Positions 1-12,498 are shown, counted from the first letter of the stretch. The stretch: 64,000 bases of DNA from Timema cristinae (GCA_039000515.1 JBCFYV010000560.1:30203-94202); one strand, 5' to 3'. Numbers and translations: made by a program. Notes: generated from the sequence alone by a model not told the origin.

Positions 1-896
1 TCCGTCCCCCTCAAATACACTGATCATACGTACAACCACGGTCTTGTATGTCGCAGCTTGGTATAATAAAGAACCAGGCAAGGCGGATAGAAGATCGTGT
101 TATACAGCCTGTGTCGAGGCGTGCGATGTAGCTTTGTCCCATACGAGGCCCATAAGGTTTGGTTGTACCTGGCAGAGGTGGGCAAGGCGGCATTAATCAG
201 CTGAAGGGCTAAGGGCCCGTGATGCTTCAGATGGATGAAGTAGCACATCAGACCAACATTCTGGTGGCAAACTCTCAATCAAACACTACTAGCCAGCCAA
301 ATATGAATATGTATCTAAATTGTTATTATGTTAAAAATGTTACTCATGTGAGTTACAGGATAGTATTTCAATCCAAGTGGTAAATTGTCCGACCTAACTC
401 GGATATCTATTCACTCACGTTATAAAATAAACGTATGAAAGGTTATCAACCACAGTTTGAAATGTGCGCTTTTAGTAAATTAGCGCACTATATTTTCAAA
501 AATCAGTCGTGGGCAAGGAATTTAACCTCAAAGTTTTGTAAAGGCGTCACTGTTTATAGCCAACCAAATAATTTTAAAAATATATTGAAGATAGAAATAT
601 CTAAAGCTTCTGATATTTTGATATTGACAAACATATTATATTCATTCATACACTTTCTAGTGCGGAGGAAAAAAAAACACAAATTGAATTAACCCTGAAC
701 CTTGTGGTACTAGAATTACACTTTGTGGGGTGATAAATGGTAATCGATACCATTGGGGGTCAATATAAACAAGGAAGCGTTCCCCAAATGCTCTTGCGCA
801 CCATTGGTGAGACCTGCTGACCTTTAGATGTTTAACTATTGTAACTCGACAACTGATTTGCTGTTGTTGATTTTGTTTTTAGTACAGTATTCATTT
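1..896. other. Unassigned AT-rich DNA
   Basis: No gene, RNA or known repeat is recognised here. Short ORFs on the minus strand around 11-278 and on the plus strand at 435-692 show no family motif. The interval 737-753 forms a 6-bp stem (ATGGTA/TACCAT) with a 5-nt loop, which may be chance. Confidence 0.5.
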
Positions 897-904
897 CAAG
901 GGCT

Positions 905-1000
905 ACGGCAGGCCTAGCAAGCCGGTAGTGGAACATATATGGCTTGAATAAAAAAAAAACTGGCCCGGGGCACAGGCTTGAAACAGTAATGAATGTAATA
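905..1000 (+). mobile_element. SINE-D 3' fragment
   Basis: This stretch matches the 3' half of the tRNA-derived element at 56247-56515. Both share 'ctagcaag', 'ggtagtgga', 'atatatggc', 'acaggct' and the final 'gtaatg-atgtaa' in the same order. Here an A-rich insertion of about 17 bases interrupts the match near 943-960. The tRNA-like head is missing, so it is a 5'-truncated relic. Confidence 0.5.
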
Positions 1001-1583
1001 TATATATTTCAACGCATAGATCCCACACGTTCGTGGCATCTCAGAATTACTATTGCATGCACACTTAGAACACAGCGTCTCGGCTCAATTCGCGCTTAAT
1101 GCATTCTTGACAACGTGCGTCAAGCAAATGAGCTCAGCTGTTCTAAATTATCTTGTAACCCATATAAACGGTTTTATTTTCTGAAAGAATATACTGAGAT
1201 CTACGTGTATATTCAACTTTGATTCGATTTAACTTTATCAAAAAATGTAAAATAAGTTTTTCCTGTGCAATTTTATGTTGGTATCTATGTATGTACTGTA
1301 CGTAAACATTCCGCAGGTCTCAGATAGCAATAGCAAATAGCCCAATCTTTTTGTAACAGTTTACGGCCATCTTTAGCTACAGACCGTAGCGTTAATTGTT
1401 GCAACTGACGTAATAGGACTAGCAATCTGATGCTTCTTACGGAGAAATGTATTAATACTATACGTTTTCTTTCATTTAAAAAAACTTGTGTATTTTGAAT
1501 TTTATCGATTTTGAATTATTATTTATTTAAGCACGTTGTACGAGTATCTTTGAAACAAATTATTAATAACTAATAACGTTATT
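1001..1583. other. Unassigned AT-rich DNA
   Basis: No ORF of note, RNA gene or repeat is recognised between the SINE-D fragment and the SINE-A copy that follows. Confidence 0.5.
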
Positions 1584-1840
1584 ACCCGCTTCGGTGACTG
1601 CTTTGTCTAAGGCGCTACTCTCGCAGTGAACTATATTGCCGATGACCGGGAGATTGTGGTTCGAAATATCGGTCAGTTGTAATGAGGATGGTTTTTCAAA
1701 AGTTGTTTTCCAATCTTATTCCATGCAAATGTGGTTATACTTCTTCTAATTATGACCTTTCTCATCCATAAAACCATTAGTGTAGTTACTAATTAGTACA
1801 TAAGCGTATAACTCGAGTAGGTAGTAAGATGCGGTGCTAA
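1584..1840 (+). mobile_element. SINE-A copy (tRNA-derived)
   Basis: A tRNA-like head begins with 'cggtgactg..ttgtctaaggcg' (A-box like) and carries 'gtggttcgaaat' (B-box like). The body follows, with 'ccattagtgtagtt', and then the shared 3' tail 'gcgtataac..ga..aggtagtaagatgcggtgcta'. In this window the family usually ends in TAA or TTA repeats. Here the tail runs straight into a 24-bp minisatellite, so the array probably started at the SINE 3' end. No target duplication was found. Confidence 0.75.
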
Positions 1841-1843
1841 AAA

Positions 1844-3527
1844 CATTGTTTTGAAGCCTAGTAATGACATTGTTTTGAAGCCTAGTAATGACATTGTTTG
1901 AAGCCTAGTAATGACATTTTTGAAGCCTAGTAATGACATTGTTTTGAAGCCTAGTAATGACATTGTTTTGAAGCCTAGTAATTACATTGTTTTGAAGCCT
2001 AGTAATTACATTGTTTTGAAGTCTAGTAATTACATTGTTTTGAAGCCTAGTAATGACATTGTTTTGAAGCCTAGTAATTACATTGTTTTGAAGCCTAGTA
2101 ATGACATTGTTTTGAAGCCTAGTAATGACATTGTTTTGAAGCCTAGTAATTACATTGTTTTGAAGCCTAGTAATGACATTGTTTTGAAGCCTAGTAATGA
2201 CATTGTTTTGAAGTCCTAGTAATGACATTGTTTTGAAGTCTAGTAATTACATTGTTTTGAAGCCTATAATGACATTGTTTTGAAGCCTAGTAATGACATT
2301 GTTTTGAAGTCTAGTAATTACATTGTTTTGAAGTCTAGTAATTACATTGTTTTGAAGCCTAGTAATGACATTGTTTTGAAGCCTAGTAATTACATTGTTT
2401 TGAAGCCTGTAATGACATTGTTTTGAAGCATAGTAATGACATTGTTTTGAAGTCTTGTAATGACATTGTTTTGAAGCCTAGTAATGACTTTGTTTTGAAG
2501 CCTAGTAATAACATTGTTTTGAAGCCTAGTAATGACATTGTTTTGAAGCCTAGTAATGACATTGTTTTGAAGCCTAATAATGACATTGTTTTGAAGCCTA
2601 GTAATGACTTTGTTTTGAAGCCTAATAATGACATTGTTTTGAAGCCTATAATGACTTTGTTTTGAAGCCTAGTAATAACATTGTTTTGAAGCCTAGTAAT
2701 GACATTGTTTTGAAGCCTAGTAATTACATTGTTTTGAAGCCTGGTAATGACATTGTTTTGAAGCATAGTAATGACATAGTTTTGAAGTCTAGTAATGACA
2801 TTGTTTTGAAGCCTAGTAATGACATTGTTTTGAAGCCTAGTAATAACTTTGTTTTGAAGCCTAGTAATGACTTTGTTTTGAAGCCTAGTAATAACATTGT
2901 TTTGAAGCCTAGTAATGACATTGTTTTGAAGCCTAGTAATGACATTGTTTTGAAGCCTAGTAATGACATTGTTTTGAAGCATAGTAATAACTTTGTTTTG
3001 AAGCCTAGTAATAACATTGTTTTGAAGCCTAGTAATGACATTGTTTTGAAGCCTAGTAATGACATTGTTTTGAAGCCTAGTAATAACATTGTTTTGAAGC
3101 CTAGTAATAACATTGTTTTGAAGCCTAGTAATGACATTGTTTTGAAGCCTAGTAATGACATTGTTTTGAAGCCTAGTAATAACTTTGTTTTGAAGCCTAG
3201 TAATAACATTGTTTTGAAGCCTAGTAATGACATTGTTTTGAAGGCTAGTAATGACATTGTTTTGAAGCCTAGTAATGACATTGTTTTGAAGCCTAGTAAT
3301 GACATTGTTTTGAAGGCTAGTAATGAATTGTTTTGAAGCCTAGTAATAACATTGTTTTGAAGCCTAGTAATGACATTGTTTTGAAGGCTAGTAATGATAT
3401 TGTTTTGAAGCCTAGTAATGACATTGTTTTGAAGGCTATAATGACATTGTTTTGAAGCCTTGTAATAAATTCTTTTGAAGCCTAATAATAACATTCTTTT
3501 GAAGCCTAATAATAACTATGTTTTGAA
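1844..3527. repeat. 24-bp minisatellite, about 70 copies
   Basis: The unit is 'ttgttttgaagcctagtaat' plus 'gaca', 24 bases, repeated without large gaps. Positions within the unit vary in a limited set (tgaca, taaca, ttaca, tgact; cctag, tctag, catag). The ttaca variant is concentrated before about 2400, while taaca and tgact variants are common after 2480, so different blocks were amplified at different times. Because 24 is divisible by three, long ORFs appear on both strands; they only reflect the repeat. Confidence 0.97.
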
Positions 3528-4001
3528 CTGGGGGCCATATCCAGCTAGCGAGCCACCATTTTGTCGTCTCTGTTTTAAATTAAGGCATCTATAAAAATTC
3601 AAAAACAACACGTAACAAAAAAGAGTAACAAAGCCTTTTACAATAAAAACCTTTCTACATGTAATTCAACCTATTGTAGGGCACGCGGAGTAAACGCCAT
3701 GCTCATTTAGTCTGGTTGCCCACTATCCAATTAGTATTGGTAACTCCTGTCATCCTCTATCTAGAGATGACATCGGAAAATTTTCCGCGGTGGCGGCTTG
3801 TGGTGGCACCTAGCCCCCATTATATATACATCAAATAGTAGGTTAAGAGACGACTGGGTTGGCAAGGAAGGGAGGGGGGATGGATGACACACGACACACA
3901 GGGAGGGAGTACATAAGGAGGAACAATAGAAAAGGCGGGGAGAGCAAATACTCGGGCCAACCTTAACATAATTTCACCTAACTTATTTATTGATGATAAA
4001 A
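3528..4001. other. Unassigned spacer between two arrays
   Basis: Unique sequence, locally purine-rich near 3865-3950. No gene or repeat family is recognised. Confidence 0.5.
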
Positions 4002-6906
4002 GTTCTTGTATAGATTAGTTCTGTACACAGATAGACATTGTTCTTGTATAGATTAGTTCTGTACACAGCATTACATTGTTCTTGTATAGATTAGTTCTGT
4101 ACACAGTTTGACATTGTTCTTGTATAGATTAGTTCTGTACACAGTTAGACATGATTTTTGTATAGATTAGTTCTGTACACAGATAGACATTGTTCTTGTA
4201 TAGATTAGTTGTGTACACAGATAGACATTGTTCTTGTATAGATTAGTTCTGTACACAGTTTGACATAGTTCTTGAATATATTAGTTCTGTACACAGTGTG
4301 ACATTGTTCTTGTATAGAATAGTTATGTACACAGATAGACATTGTTCTTGTATAGATTAGTTCTGTACACAGATAGACATGGTTCTTGTATAGATTAGTT
4401 CTGTACACAGTTAGACATGGTTCTTGTATAGATTAGTTCTGTACACAGATAGACATGGTTCTTGTATAGATAAGTTCTGTACACAGTTAGACATGGTTCT
4501 TGTATAGATTAGTTCTGTACACAGTTAGACATGGTTCTTGTATAGATTAGTTCTGTACACAGTTTGACATTGTTCTTGTATAGATTAGTTCTGTACATAG
4601 TTAGACATGGTTCTTGTATAGATTAGTTCTGTATACAGATAGATATTGTTCTTGTAATAGATTAGTTCTGTACACAGTTAGACATGGTTCTTATATAGAT
4701 AATGTCTGTACACAGTTAGACATGGTTCTTGTACAGATCAGTTCTGTACACAGTTAGACATGGTTCTTGTATAGATTAGTTCTGTACACAGTTAGACATG
4801 GTTCTTGTATAGATTAGTTCTGTACACAGTTTGACATTGTTCTTGTATAGATTAGTTCTGTACACAGTTAGACATGGTTCTTGTATAGATTAGTTCTGTA
4901 CACAGTTTGACATTGATCTTTTATAGATTAGTTCTTTACACAGTTAGACATGGTTCTTGTATAGATAATGTATGTATACAGATATACATTGTTCTTGTAT
5001 AGATTAGTTCTGTACATAGTTAGACATGGTTCTTGTATAGATAAGTTCTCTACACAGTTGGACATTGTTCTTGTATAGATTAGTTCTGTATACAGCTAGA
5101 CATGGTTTTTTATAGATAATTTCTGTACACAGTTAGACATGGTTCTTGTATAGATTAGTTCTGTACACAGTTAGACATGGTTCTTGTATAGATTAGTTTT
5201 GTATATTGATAGACATTGTTCTTGTATAGATTAGTTCTGTACACAGTTTGACATTGTTCTTGTATAGATTAGTTCTGTACACAGTTTGACATGGTTCTTG
5301 TATAGATTAGTTCTGTACACAGTTTGACATGGTTCTTGTATAGATTAGTTCTGTACACAGTTTGACATTGTTCTTGTATAGATTAGTTCTGTACACAGTT
5401 TGACATTGATCTCGTATAGATTAGTTCTTTACACAGTTAGACATGGTTCTTGTATAGATAATTTATGTATACAGATATACATTGTTCTTGTATAGATTAG
5501 TTCTGTACATAGTTAGACATGGTTCTTGTATAGATTAGTTCTGTATACAGATAGACATTGTTCTTGTATAGATTAGTTCTGTACACAGTTTGACATTGTT
5601 CTTGTATAGATTAGTTCTGTACACAGTTAGACATGGTTCTTGTATAGATTAGTTCTGTACACAGTTGGACATTGTTCTTGTATAGATTAGTTCTGTATAC
5701 AGCTAGACATGGTTCTTTTATAGATAATTTCTTTACACAGTTAGACATGGTTCTTGTATAGATTAGTTCTCTACACAGTTAGACATTGTTCTTGTATAGA
5801 TTAGTTCTGTACACAGCTAGACATGGTTCTTGTATAGATTAGTTCTGTACACAGTTAGACATGGTTCTTGTATAGATTAGTTCTGTACACAGTTTGACAT
5901 GGTTCTTGTATAGATTAGTTCTGTATACAGATAGACATTGTTCTTGTATAGATTAGTTCTGTACACAGATATACATGGTTCTTGTATAGATTAGTTCTGT
6001 ACTCAGTTAGACAGGGTTCTTGTATAGATTAGTTCTGTACACAGTTTGACATTGTTCTTGTATAGATTAGTTCTGTACACAGTTAGACATGGTGCTTGTA
6101 TAAATTAGTTCTGTATACAGATAGACATTGTTCTTGTATAGATTAGATCTGTACACAGTTAGACATGGTTCTTGTATAGATTAGTTCTTTACACAGTTAT
6201 ACATGGTTCTTGTATAGATAAGTTATGTACACAGTTAGACATGGTTCTTGTATATATTAGTTCTGTACACAGTTTGATATTGTTCTTGTATAGATTAGTT
6301 CTGTACACAGCTAGACATGGTTCTTGTATAGATTAGTTCTGTACACAAATAGACATGGTTCTTGTATAGATTAGTTCTGTACACAGTTAGACATGGTTCT
6401 TGTATAGATTAGTTCTGTACACATTTTGACATGGTTCTTGTATAAATAATTTCTGTATACAGATATACATTGTTCTTGTATATATTAGTTCTGTACATAG
6501 TTAGACATGGTTCTTGTATAGATTAGTTTTGTATATAGATAGACATGGTTTTTTATAGATAATTTCTGTACACAGTTAGACACGGTGCTTGTATATATTA
6601 GTTCTCTACACAGTTAGACATTGTTCTTGTATAGATTAGTTCTGTACACAGTTAGACATGGTTCTTGTATAGATTAGTTCTGTATACAGATAGATATTGT
6701 TCTTGTGTAGATTAGTTCTGTACTCAGTTAGACATGGTTCTTGTATAGATAATTTCTGTACACAGTTAGACATGGTTCTTGTACAGATTAGTTCTGTACA
6801 CAGTTAGACATGGTTCTTGTATAGATAATTTCTGTACACAGTTAGACATGGTTCTTATATAGATTAGTTCTGTACATAGCTAGACATGGTTCTTGTATAG
6901 ATAAGT
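4002..6906. repeat. 38-bp minisatellite, about 76 copies
   Basis: The unit is 'cttgtatagattagttctgt' followed by 'acacagttagacatggtt' (38 bases). Variants such as 'gatagacattg', 'tttgacattg' and 'ataatttctg' recur at intervals. The rare variant 'cattgatct' occurs at 4911 and 5404, 493 bp apart (about 13 units) and in a matching context, so there is higher-order structure. The right end joins the reverse transcriptase region of LINE copy A in mid-coding sequence. Confidence 0.97.
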
Positions 6907-7533
6907 AAAGTACTGGTCCAAGAATAGAGCATTGTGGTACTCCAATATTTATACTCAATTCTTCACGTCCTATATTATTTATTTTGACTATTATTTTTCT
7001 ATTTGTTTAGTAATCTTTAAACCATTCATAAATATTTCCTCTGATAATTTTATAAAAGTGATTCTAGTAAAATATCTTTTGCCAGCGAATCGGGCGCTTT
7101 TGACATGTCGATAAATGTTATAGCTATGTGTTTTTTTCGTTTAATTTCTCTCGTATTTGATTAGTAAAAGTGTGTAAAAGTATTTCCGTACCTTACTTTT
7201 TTGGAATTCGTATATTTTTGGTCATTTATTTTATATTTATATAAATAGTTTATCAAGTAGTTGGCAACGTATCTTTCCATTATTTTGTCTAAAACTGGTA
7301 GAATTGCTAGAGGTCTGTAATTTCCATCATCTAAGTGCTTCTCTTTTTTTATAAATTGGTCTAATAATAGAGATTAATTTTTTTCGGGACTACACCCTGT
7401 CCTATACTTAAATTGTTTAGTTTTTTTATCAATGGGGTAATTTGGCTCTTAATAGTTGGCAAGTCTTTAATTCTGATTTTATCTATTCCCTTTCTTTTAT
7501 CCAATTTATCAATAATGTATTTTATTTTTGATC
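6905..7533 (-). pseudogene. LINE copy A ORF2, reverse transcriptase fragment
   Basis: Minus-strand translation shows RT motifs. 'ITFIDMSKAPDS' (about 7085-7125) corresponds to the motif A pattern of non-LTR RTs, with P replacing the usual F. 'GVPQCSILGPVLYL' (about 6905-6945) corresponds to motif B, with C replacing G. Upstream, 'KGIDKIRIKDL' matches the usual start of the finger domain. Several stops and frameshifts break the frame. The YXDD catalytic motif and the thumb are absent because the 38-bp array starts here. Confidence 0.8.
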
Positions 7534-7541
7534 ATCTAGAC

Positions 7542-10118
7542 TAGTGGTCCCCAATCTTTTGTGGCCCATCTCCCCTTTCTGGAGGTTGACTAACAGCTAT
7601 CGCCCCCTTTTCATTTTCATTGTATGCCTAATTTTAATTTTAAGTAAGGTGTAAATAATAAAGCAGTTTTATTATTATAAACAATTTTACTACCGTATAT
7701 AAAAAATACCAAAGCAGTTTTATCCGGTCACTCTAGAATAAAATAGAAAAAAAAAGTACATTTTTTACAGATTTTTTTTAAATAACATAGAAGGGAAATA
7801 ATTAACTAATATCATTGATGTACATTTAAAAAACAGGAGTACATGTTTTCATTTTTAAATTGGAATCTGGAAAAATTAAGAAAGTTGACAGTTAAAATTT
7901 GAAAAAATAAATGAAAGTTTGAAAATTTGTTATTGTTTTATTTTACCTTTTCAATGGCTGCCTTGTGCTTGGTGGATTTCAGTTAAAGCTTGAATATCCG
8001 GCTTTATGTTCGTCAAGTTCAGGCGTAAGTCTCCTTTGAGGCAAATATCCAACTTATTTCTTTGTTTTGTGAGGAGCTGGACAACAGAACTAAATCCTTT
8101 TTCAACTAAATATGTTGACGGGAACGAGATGAGAAGTGGTTCAGTTTTTCCCTACAGTTGTGGATAAGTGTCCATAATCTTCACCCAGCCTAACTCGTAA
8201 CAGCTCTGCTTGAAAATGATTTTCGCCTCACAGTCATACTTCAGATCTAGAAACTCTGTCTGCAAAGAGTTATCAATCTTATCCACAGCTTCAAACGAGA
8301 ATGGATCTAGAATCCAATCAGGAATTTGTAACTTGGTCAAATCTTCAAATCTTAATTCCATGTCAGTTTTTAACTGGTCAAGGTGATCAGTAAAAATTAG
8401 GATTTTGTATTCTGGGAGTTCAGGAGTCCTGTTAGCTGACACTGAACACTTTTTAAGGGTCGGAAACTGAATCAGCTCTTTACGGCCAATATTTACCTTG
8501 TGAATATCAAACTTGGCGATGAATGATGAAATAATTCCTTTGGCCTTGATAAGGTTCATCTTGTTTCCTTGAAGCCTTATATTGACTTCGTTCATTCTTT
8601 CAAAAATATCTGTAAGGTACGCAAGTTCCAACTTGCGTTGCTTCAAATTCTCACTTAAAACAGGATCAGACGTGTCGAGAAACTCAGTAACCGTGTCAAA
8701 TAATTCGAAGAAACGGCGCAAACAGTTTCCTTTAAAAGCCACCTCACGGCCGTATGTAGAAGCAAGCGTTCGAATTCCTCATCATTTTCATCGCAAAGTT
8801 GTCGGAACAGACGGTCATTGAGGGAATTAGCTTTAATCTTGTTGACACCAGTAATGACCAGTTTTAGGGTTTCATGCAGGACACCACTCAATTTTTTCAG
8901 AGCTAAGTGTTGACGATGAATGACACAGTGAATAGTGATGACCTCTGGCACTTCTTTCTTAAGGTGGGCTATGACGACCTGACATGGCAGGAGCACCGTC
9001 TGTTGCGCAAGCGCTCACGTTTGTTAGGGGAATCTCTTTTTCCTCAAAATAATCTTGTACCACTTTAAAAATCGACGATCCCTTCGTATCAGTGATCAAA
9101 GTTCTAGCAAACAGCATTTCCTCGGTAATTTACTTTTGTTCATTGATAAACCTCACATAAGCTAATACAATTGCTTTGTTATCAATCACAGTTGATTCAT
9201 CAATCTGCAATGCAAATTTACTTTTTTTCAACAAATTGGTGAGTTTGGATTCAACGTCTGTGGCCATTTCGTCAATTTGCCTGGAAACAGTATTGTTGCT
9301 CAAAGGAACCAATTGACTTATATTATTACTAGGGCCCTCGCCTAGCATGATTTCAACATTTTTTTGGTAGCCGGTAAAACAAGAGTTTCGCCAATTGTGT
9401 GAGATTTACCACATTTAGCGATCAATAAAGACATCTCGTAAGAAGCAAGAAGACCTTTGTCAAGATCGATTGCTTGTTTTTTAAATAATTCACTCACATT
9501 AGGCCGTTTAACAGCTTTAGCTTTGAGGTGTTGAAAATAACTAAGTTCTTTACTCACTTTATCACTGTGTACTCTTGATAAATGATCTTTCATTCGCGAA
9601 GGCTTCATGGCTTCATTACTAGTAAATGTTTTATCGCACAAAAGACAATGTGGAAACTGCACATTTTGCGGTGACGTGATAAAACCAAATTTTAAATACT
9701 CAGCTGAGTATTGACGACACTTCTTCTTTTTTGAATCCATTGTGCATGAACTTCTACACTTCAAAACAAACGCACAAAAACTGATGGTGAGGCACACAAA
9801 GGCTAGTGAAGACTGAAGACGAATGTAGGTCAATGGCAAGTGTGTTGTGTTGGCAAGAGGGGGAGGGGGTTGAGTCACCAGTCAGCCGCGCTGAACAACA
9901 ACAGGTGGGGGGCTGTGAAGAGGGGTAAGTGCAGTGAACTCGCCGGCTGAGAATATCCAATGACTCGTGCTACCCGGCAACTTCTACTGTACAGTACTAT
10001 TTTAATTTTCCCCCTTTGAATACTCATCGCCCCCAAATCGCCCCCCACTTATTTATTGCCCCCCTGATAACCCAAATCGCCCACTTGGGGGCGATCGCCC
10101 CCAGGTTGGGAACCACTG
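7542..10118 (-). mobile_element. hAT DNA transposon, complete ends, inactivated
   Basis: The 2577-bp element has imperfect terminal inverted repeats of about 16 bp (TAGTGGTCCCCAATCT at the left; the right end reads CAGTGGTTCCCAACCT on the minus strand). The 8-bp flanks are ATCTAGAC (7534-7541) and ATCTAGCC (10119-10126), a target duplication with one mismatch. Terminal motif and TSD length fit hAT, and the end resembles Charlie-type termini. It encodes a broken transposase on the minus strand and disrupts LINE copy A, so it is the younger of the two. Confidence 0.93.
7951..9740 (-). pseudogene. hAT transposase pseudogene (ZBED5/SCAND3-like)
   Basis: The start is the minus-strand ATG at 9738-9740 and the original stop is at 7951-7953, about 596 codons. 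The N-terminus carries a BED-type zinc finger: C..C.KTF near 9640, then a paired HLSRVH near 9570. 'LQIDEST' (about 9190) marks the first catalytic D. 'TDGAPAMSG' (about 8978-9005) marks the second D but lies in another frame. 'RRFFELFD' near 8710 lies where the catalytic E is expected. The C-terminal hATC dimerisation region 'FPSTYLVEKGFSSV' follows an in-frame stop at 8152-8154. Frameshifts near 9345, 9000-9130 and 8740 also break it, so it cannot make a full protein. Its relatives cut and paste DNA in the nucleus. Confidence 0.88.
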
Positions 10119-10126
10119 ATCTAGCC

Positions 10127-11545
10127 CAGGTAGAAACATACTTTGAATTTGGTAATAGTTTCTATCATCCATTTTGTCTAGTTGCATATTGCAAATATGT
10201 TGTAGTTGTGTGAGTTGGTTTATGAATATTTCACAAAAATTATTTGAAGTTTTTTCAATTTTCTCAATTTTGCCTGAATGTGTATTCATTACTTTATCAA
10301 TTGTCATTCTACTTTGTCTACTGGGAATTTAATTTGTTTTATACAATTTTTTCTTAATATCGCTACTCATTTTGTTTAGTTCAGTTTGATAATATATTTG
10401 TTTTTTCTAAAAATTAATCTATTGTTAAAGTTTCTTATTCTTTGGTACTCTATTTTACAGACATTAGAAGATGGTCAACTTCCACACTTCCTAAATAATT
10501 TATCCCTGTGGCGCAGTCCTCCGACCAAATCTGGTGTTATCCATTTCTTTTGTATGCGTTTTCCAACACGAGTATATTTATATATTTGAGCTATCATAAA
10601 TGCCATTAAATATCTTAACAATGTTTACATATAATGATTCAACATTTTCTTGATTTTTTAACTTATCCCAATTAACGTTTTCGAGTTTAATTTTAACCAA
10701 ATTCTCATCAAGCTTATTCAATAAAATAGAGCTATTATTAGTTTTACTATAAAATCATTATTTTGTTTGAATTCAATTTTTAATGCTACTAAATAATGAT
10801 CAGTAACTTTAGTCTTTATTATATTGCTTGTTATTTAGTTGATTGTTTGAACATATATGTGATCTAGGCACGATTTAACCACCTTACCTTCCATTATTTC
10901 TTCCCTTGTACTTTTATTAATTGTACATTCTAAGCCATACGAAGCAAGCATATTATTATAATTTTCTATTGTGATGTCATTTGCATCAAATATGTTTATA
11001 TTTATATCACCTAATAAAACTATTTGTTTTTTTAATGGAACTAATTTTATTATGTCCCTAATATTCTAAAAAAAAAACTGTACTTATTCTACTTTGGTGA
11101 TATGTATATTAATATTTGAGCTATCACTTAACTTAATTTTAATTAATTTACATTCGCATAGTATTATTTTATTTTCTAATGTCATTATCTCAAAGTTATT
11201 TCTATAGTACATAATTACACCTCTCCCATAGCTATTGGGCCTTTTGTCCCAGCATTTATTATAACCATCTTTATTATGTTGAATAACCTGCATATCATCT
11301 GATTTTATTTCTGTAAGCACTACAGTGACTATTTTACCAATAACATTTCCCAGTAAAGTAATACGTTCATCAAAATGTTTGTTTATGGATCTTATATTAA
11401 AGTGAATAATATAAAGATTATTCTTATTCTGTACCGTGCGTGCTAATAGTTCGGACCATTTATTGGGATCGTCATATTCTTGACACTATATAGTCCTAAT
11501 ATCGTCTTCAATAGTTGTTACCTCACTTTTAATTTGCTTGATCAT
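10127..11545 (-). pseudogene. LINE copy A ORF2, endonuclease and linker
   Basis: Minus-strand translation gives 'HFNIRSINKHFDE' (near 11367-11420), the start of the AP-like endonuclease. It continues with 'SYGRGVIMYY', 'LLGDINI' (about 10996-11020), 'STRE', 'SCLDHIYV' (about 10854-10876) and 'TDHYLVAL' (about 10790-10806), in the order found in LINE endonucleases. Downstream 'WITPDLV..LRHRDKLFRK' and 'EYQRIRNFNNR' are the linker that precedes RT. These domains nick target DNA for target-primed reverse transcription. Stops interrupt the frame, and the hAT target duplication ends the segment. Confidence 0.85.
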
Positions 11546-11849
11546 ATTTATAATACATTACAAAACAAATAACCAACACAGAACATGCTAATTTAAACTA
11601 AAGGGGCACACTTTATTTTGTTATTAATTTTAATAAGATCACCTTCTGCCTCTATCCTAAAGCTGATTTCACCATCACTCTTTTACACGCAAATCTTACC
11701 ATTCTTTATCCATACATAATTTGATGTATAATCATTTTCCCTGCATTTGTTTTTAACTTACTAGAGTAGATTTTTGTTAAACGGGCTCAGGTTCTCGTTG
11801 ATGTAGATACGTCTCTCTGCCCCTTTTTCAATTACCATTTTATTGGTAA

Positions 11850-12322
11850 CTATTCGAGGCCTTTTTCTTGCCATGTGTTTCTTACAGTTTTAGATGAAAA
11901 TTGAACAATCACTGGCGGTGGTATATGTTGGCTCTTATGAGGTAGACGACGTATTAACACAATATGATTCTTTTCATATGGCAGTTCTATACATTTAGCA
12001 ATATTTCCTAAGACTGTACACAAATCTTCATGTGTGCGTTTCTTATCCATGAATTTCCAAGTTAATATTTATACGTATTGCTCAATTTGAAATAAGTCGT
12101 TTTTCAATATCTTGAATGTTCTTATCTTTTTGTTTGTCTTCCTCTTATATATATATATATTTTTTTTGCTAAGCCCCTATTAATGTCTAACAGTTCTTTC
12201 ATTTCCTTTCTCTTATCATCATAGAAATCAGATAGTTTGGACATGTTATATTCTAGTTTTTCGTAGTACTTCTTTTGTTCCTCTCTCATAAATTGGATTG
12301 ATGTCTTGAGGTCCTCATCCAT
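11850..12322 (-). pseudogene. LINE copy A ORF1 fragment
   Basis: Two open pieces (12322-12122 and 12050-11850) correspond to ORF1 of LINE copy B. The first is lysine/glutamate-rich and predicted coiled coil ('EEQKKYYEKLEYNMSKL'). The second has 'IVLIRRLPHK' and 'VIVQFSSKTVRNTW', like the FP/RRM-like C-terminal domain of LINE ORF1 proteins, which bind element RNA. A TA microsatellite and frameshifts separate them. The N-terminal zinc finger seen in copy B is absent because the element is 5'-truncated. Confidence 0.75.
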
Positions 12323-12355
12323 TTTAATATATGTAAGGGATGATGGTCTAGATCT

Positions 12356-12357
12356 AT

Positions 12358-12407
<50 letters not shown>

Positions 12408-12498
12408 ACTACTAATAATAATAATAATAATAATAATACTAATACTAATACTAATACTACTATTATTATTATTAATAATAATAATAATAATAATAATG
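12356..12498. repeat. TAC/TAA trinucleotide microsatellite
   Basis: About 17 TAC units are followed by TAA, TAATAC and ATT blocks. It lies between the truncated 5' end of LINE copy A and a SINE-A copy. Confidence 0.95.

Larger units (their letters stand above)
6905..12356 (-). mobile_element. LINE copy A (non-LTR retrotransposon), split by a hAT element
   Basis: Read on the minus strand from 12356 to 6905, this is a decayed non-LTR retrotransposon. It has ORF1 (coiled coil, then a C-terminal domain), an AP-type endonuclease, a linker and part of the reverse transcriptase. The hAT transposon at 7542-10118 is inserted in the endonuclease-RT linker. The 5' end stops at a TAC microsatellite, and the 3' end is lost inside the RT palm where the 38-bp array begins. 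ORF1 matches LINE copy B (17810-18512). The two-ORF layout resembles CR1/Jockey-type elements; the exact clade is uncertain. Confidence 0.85.

Noticed and set aside
1905..3494. ORFs of 80-256 aa on both strands
   Set aside because: These are translations of the 24-bp minisatellite, open only because the unit length is a multiple of three.
4002..6906. CRISPR-like array
   Set aside because: There are no distinct spacers between repeats; units are contiguous and diverged, as in eukaryotic minisatellites.
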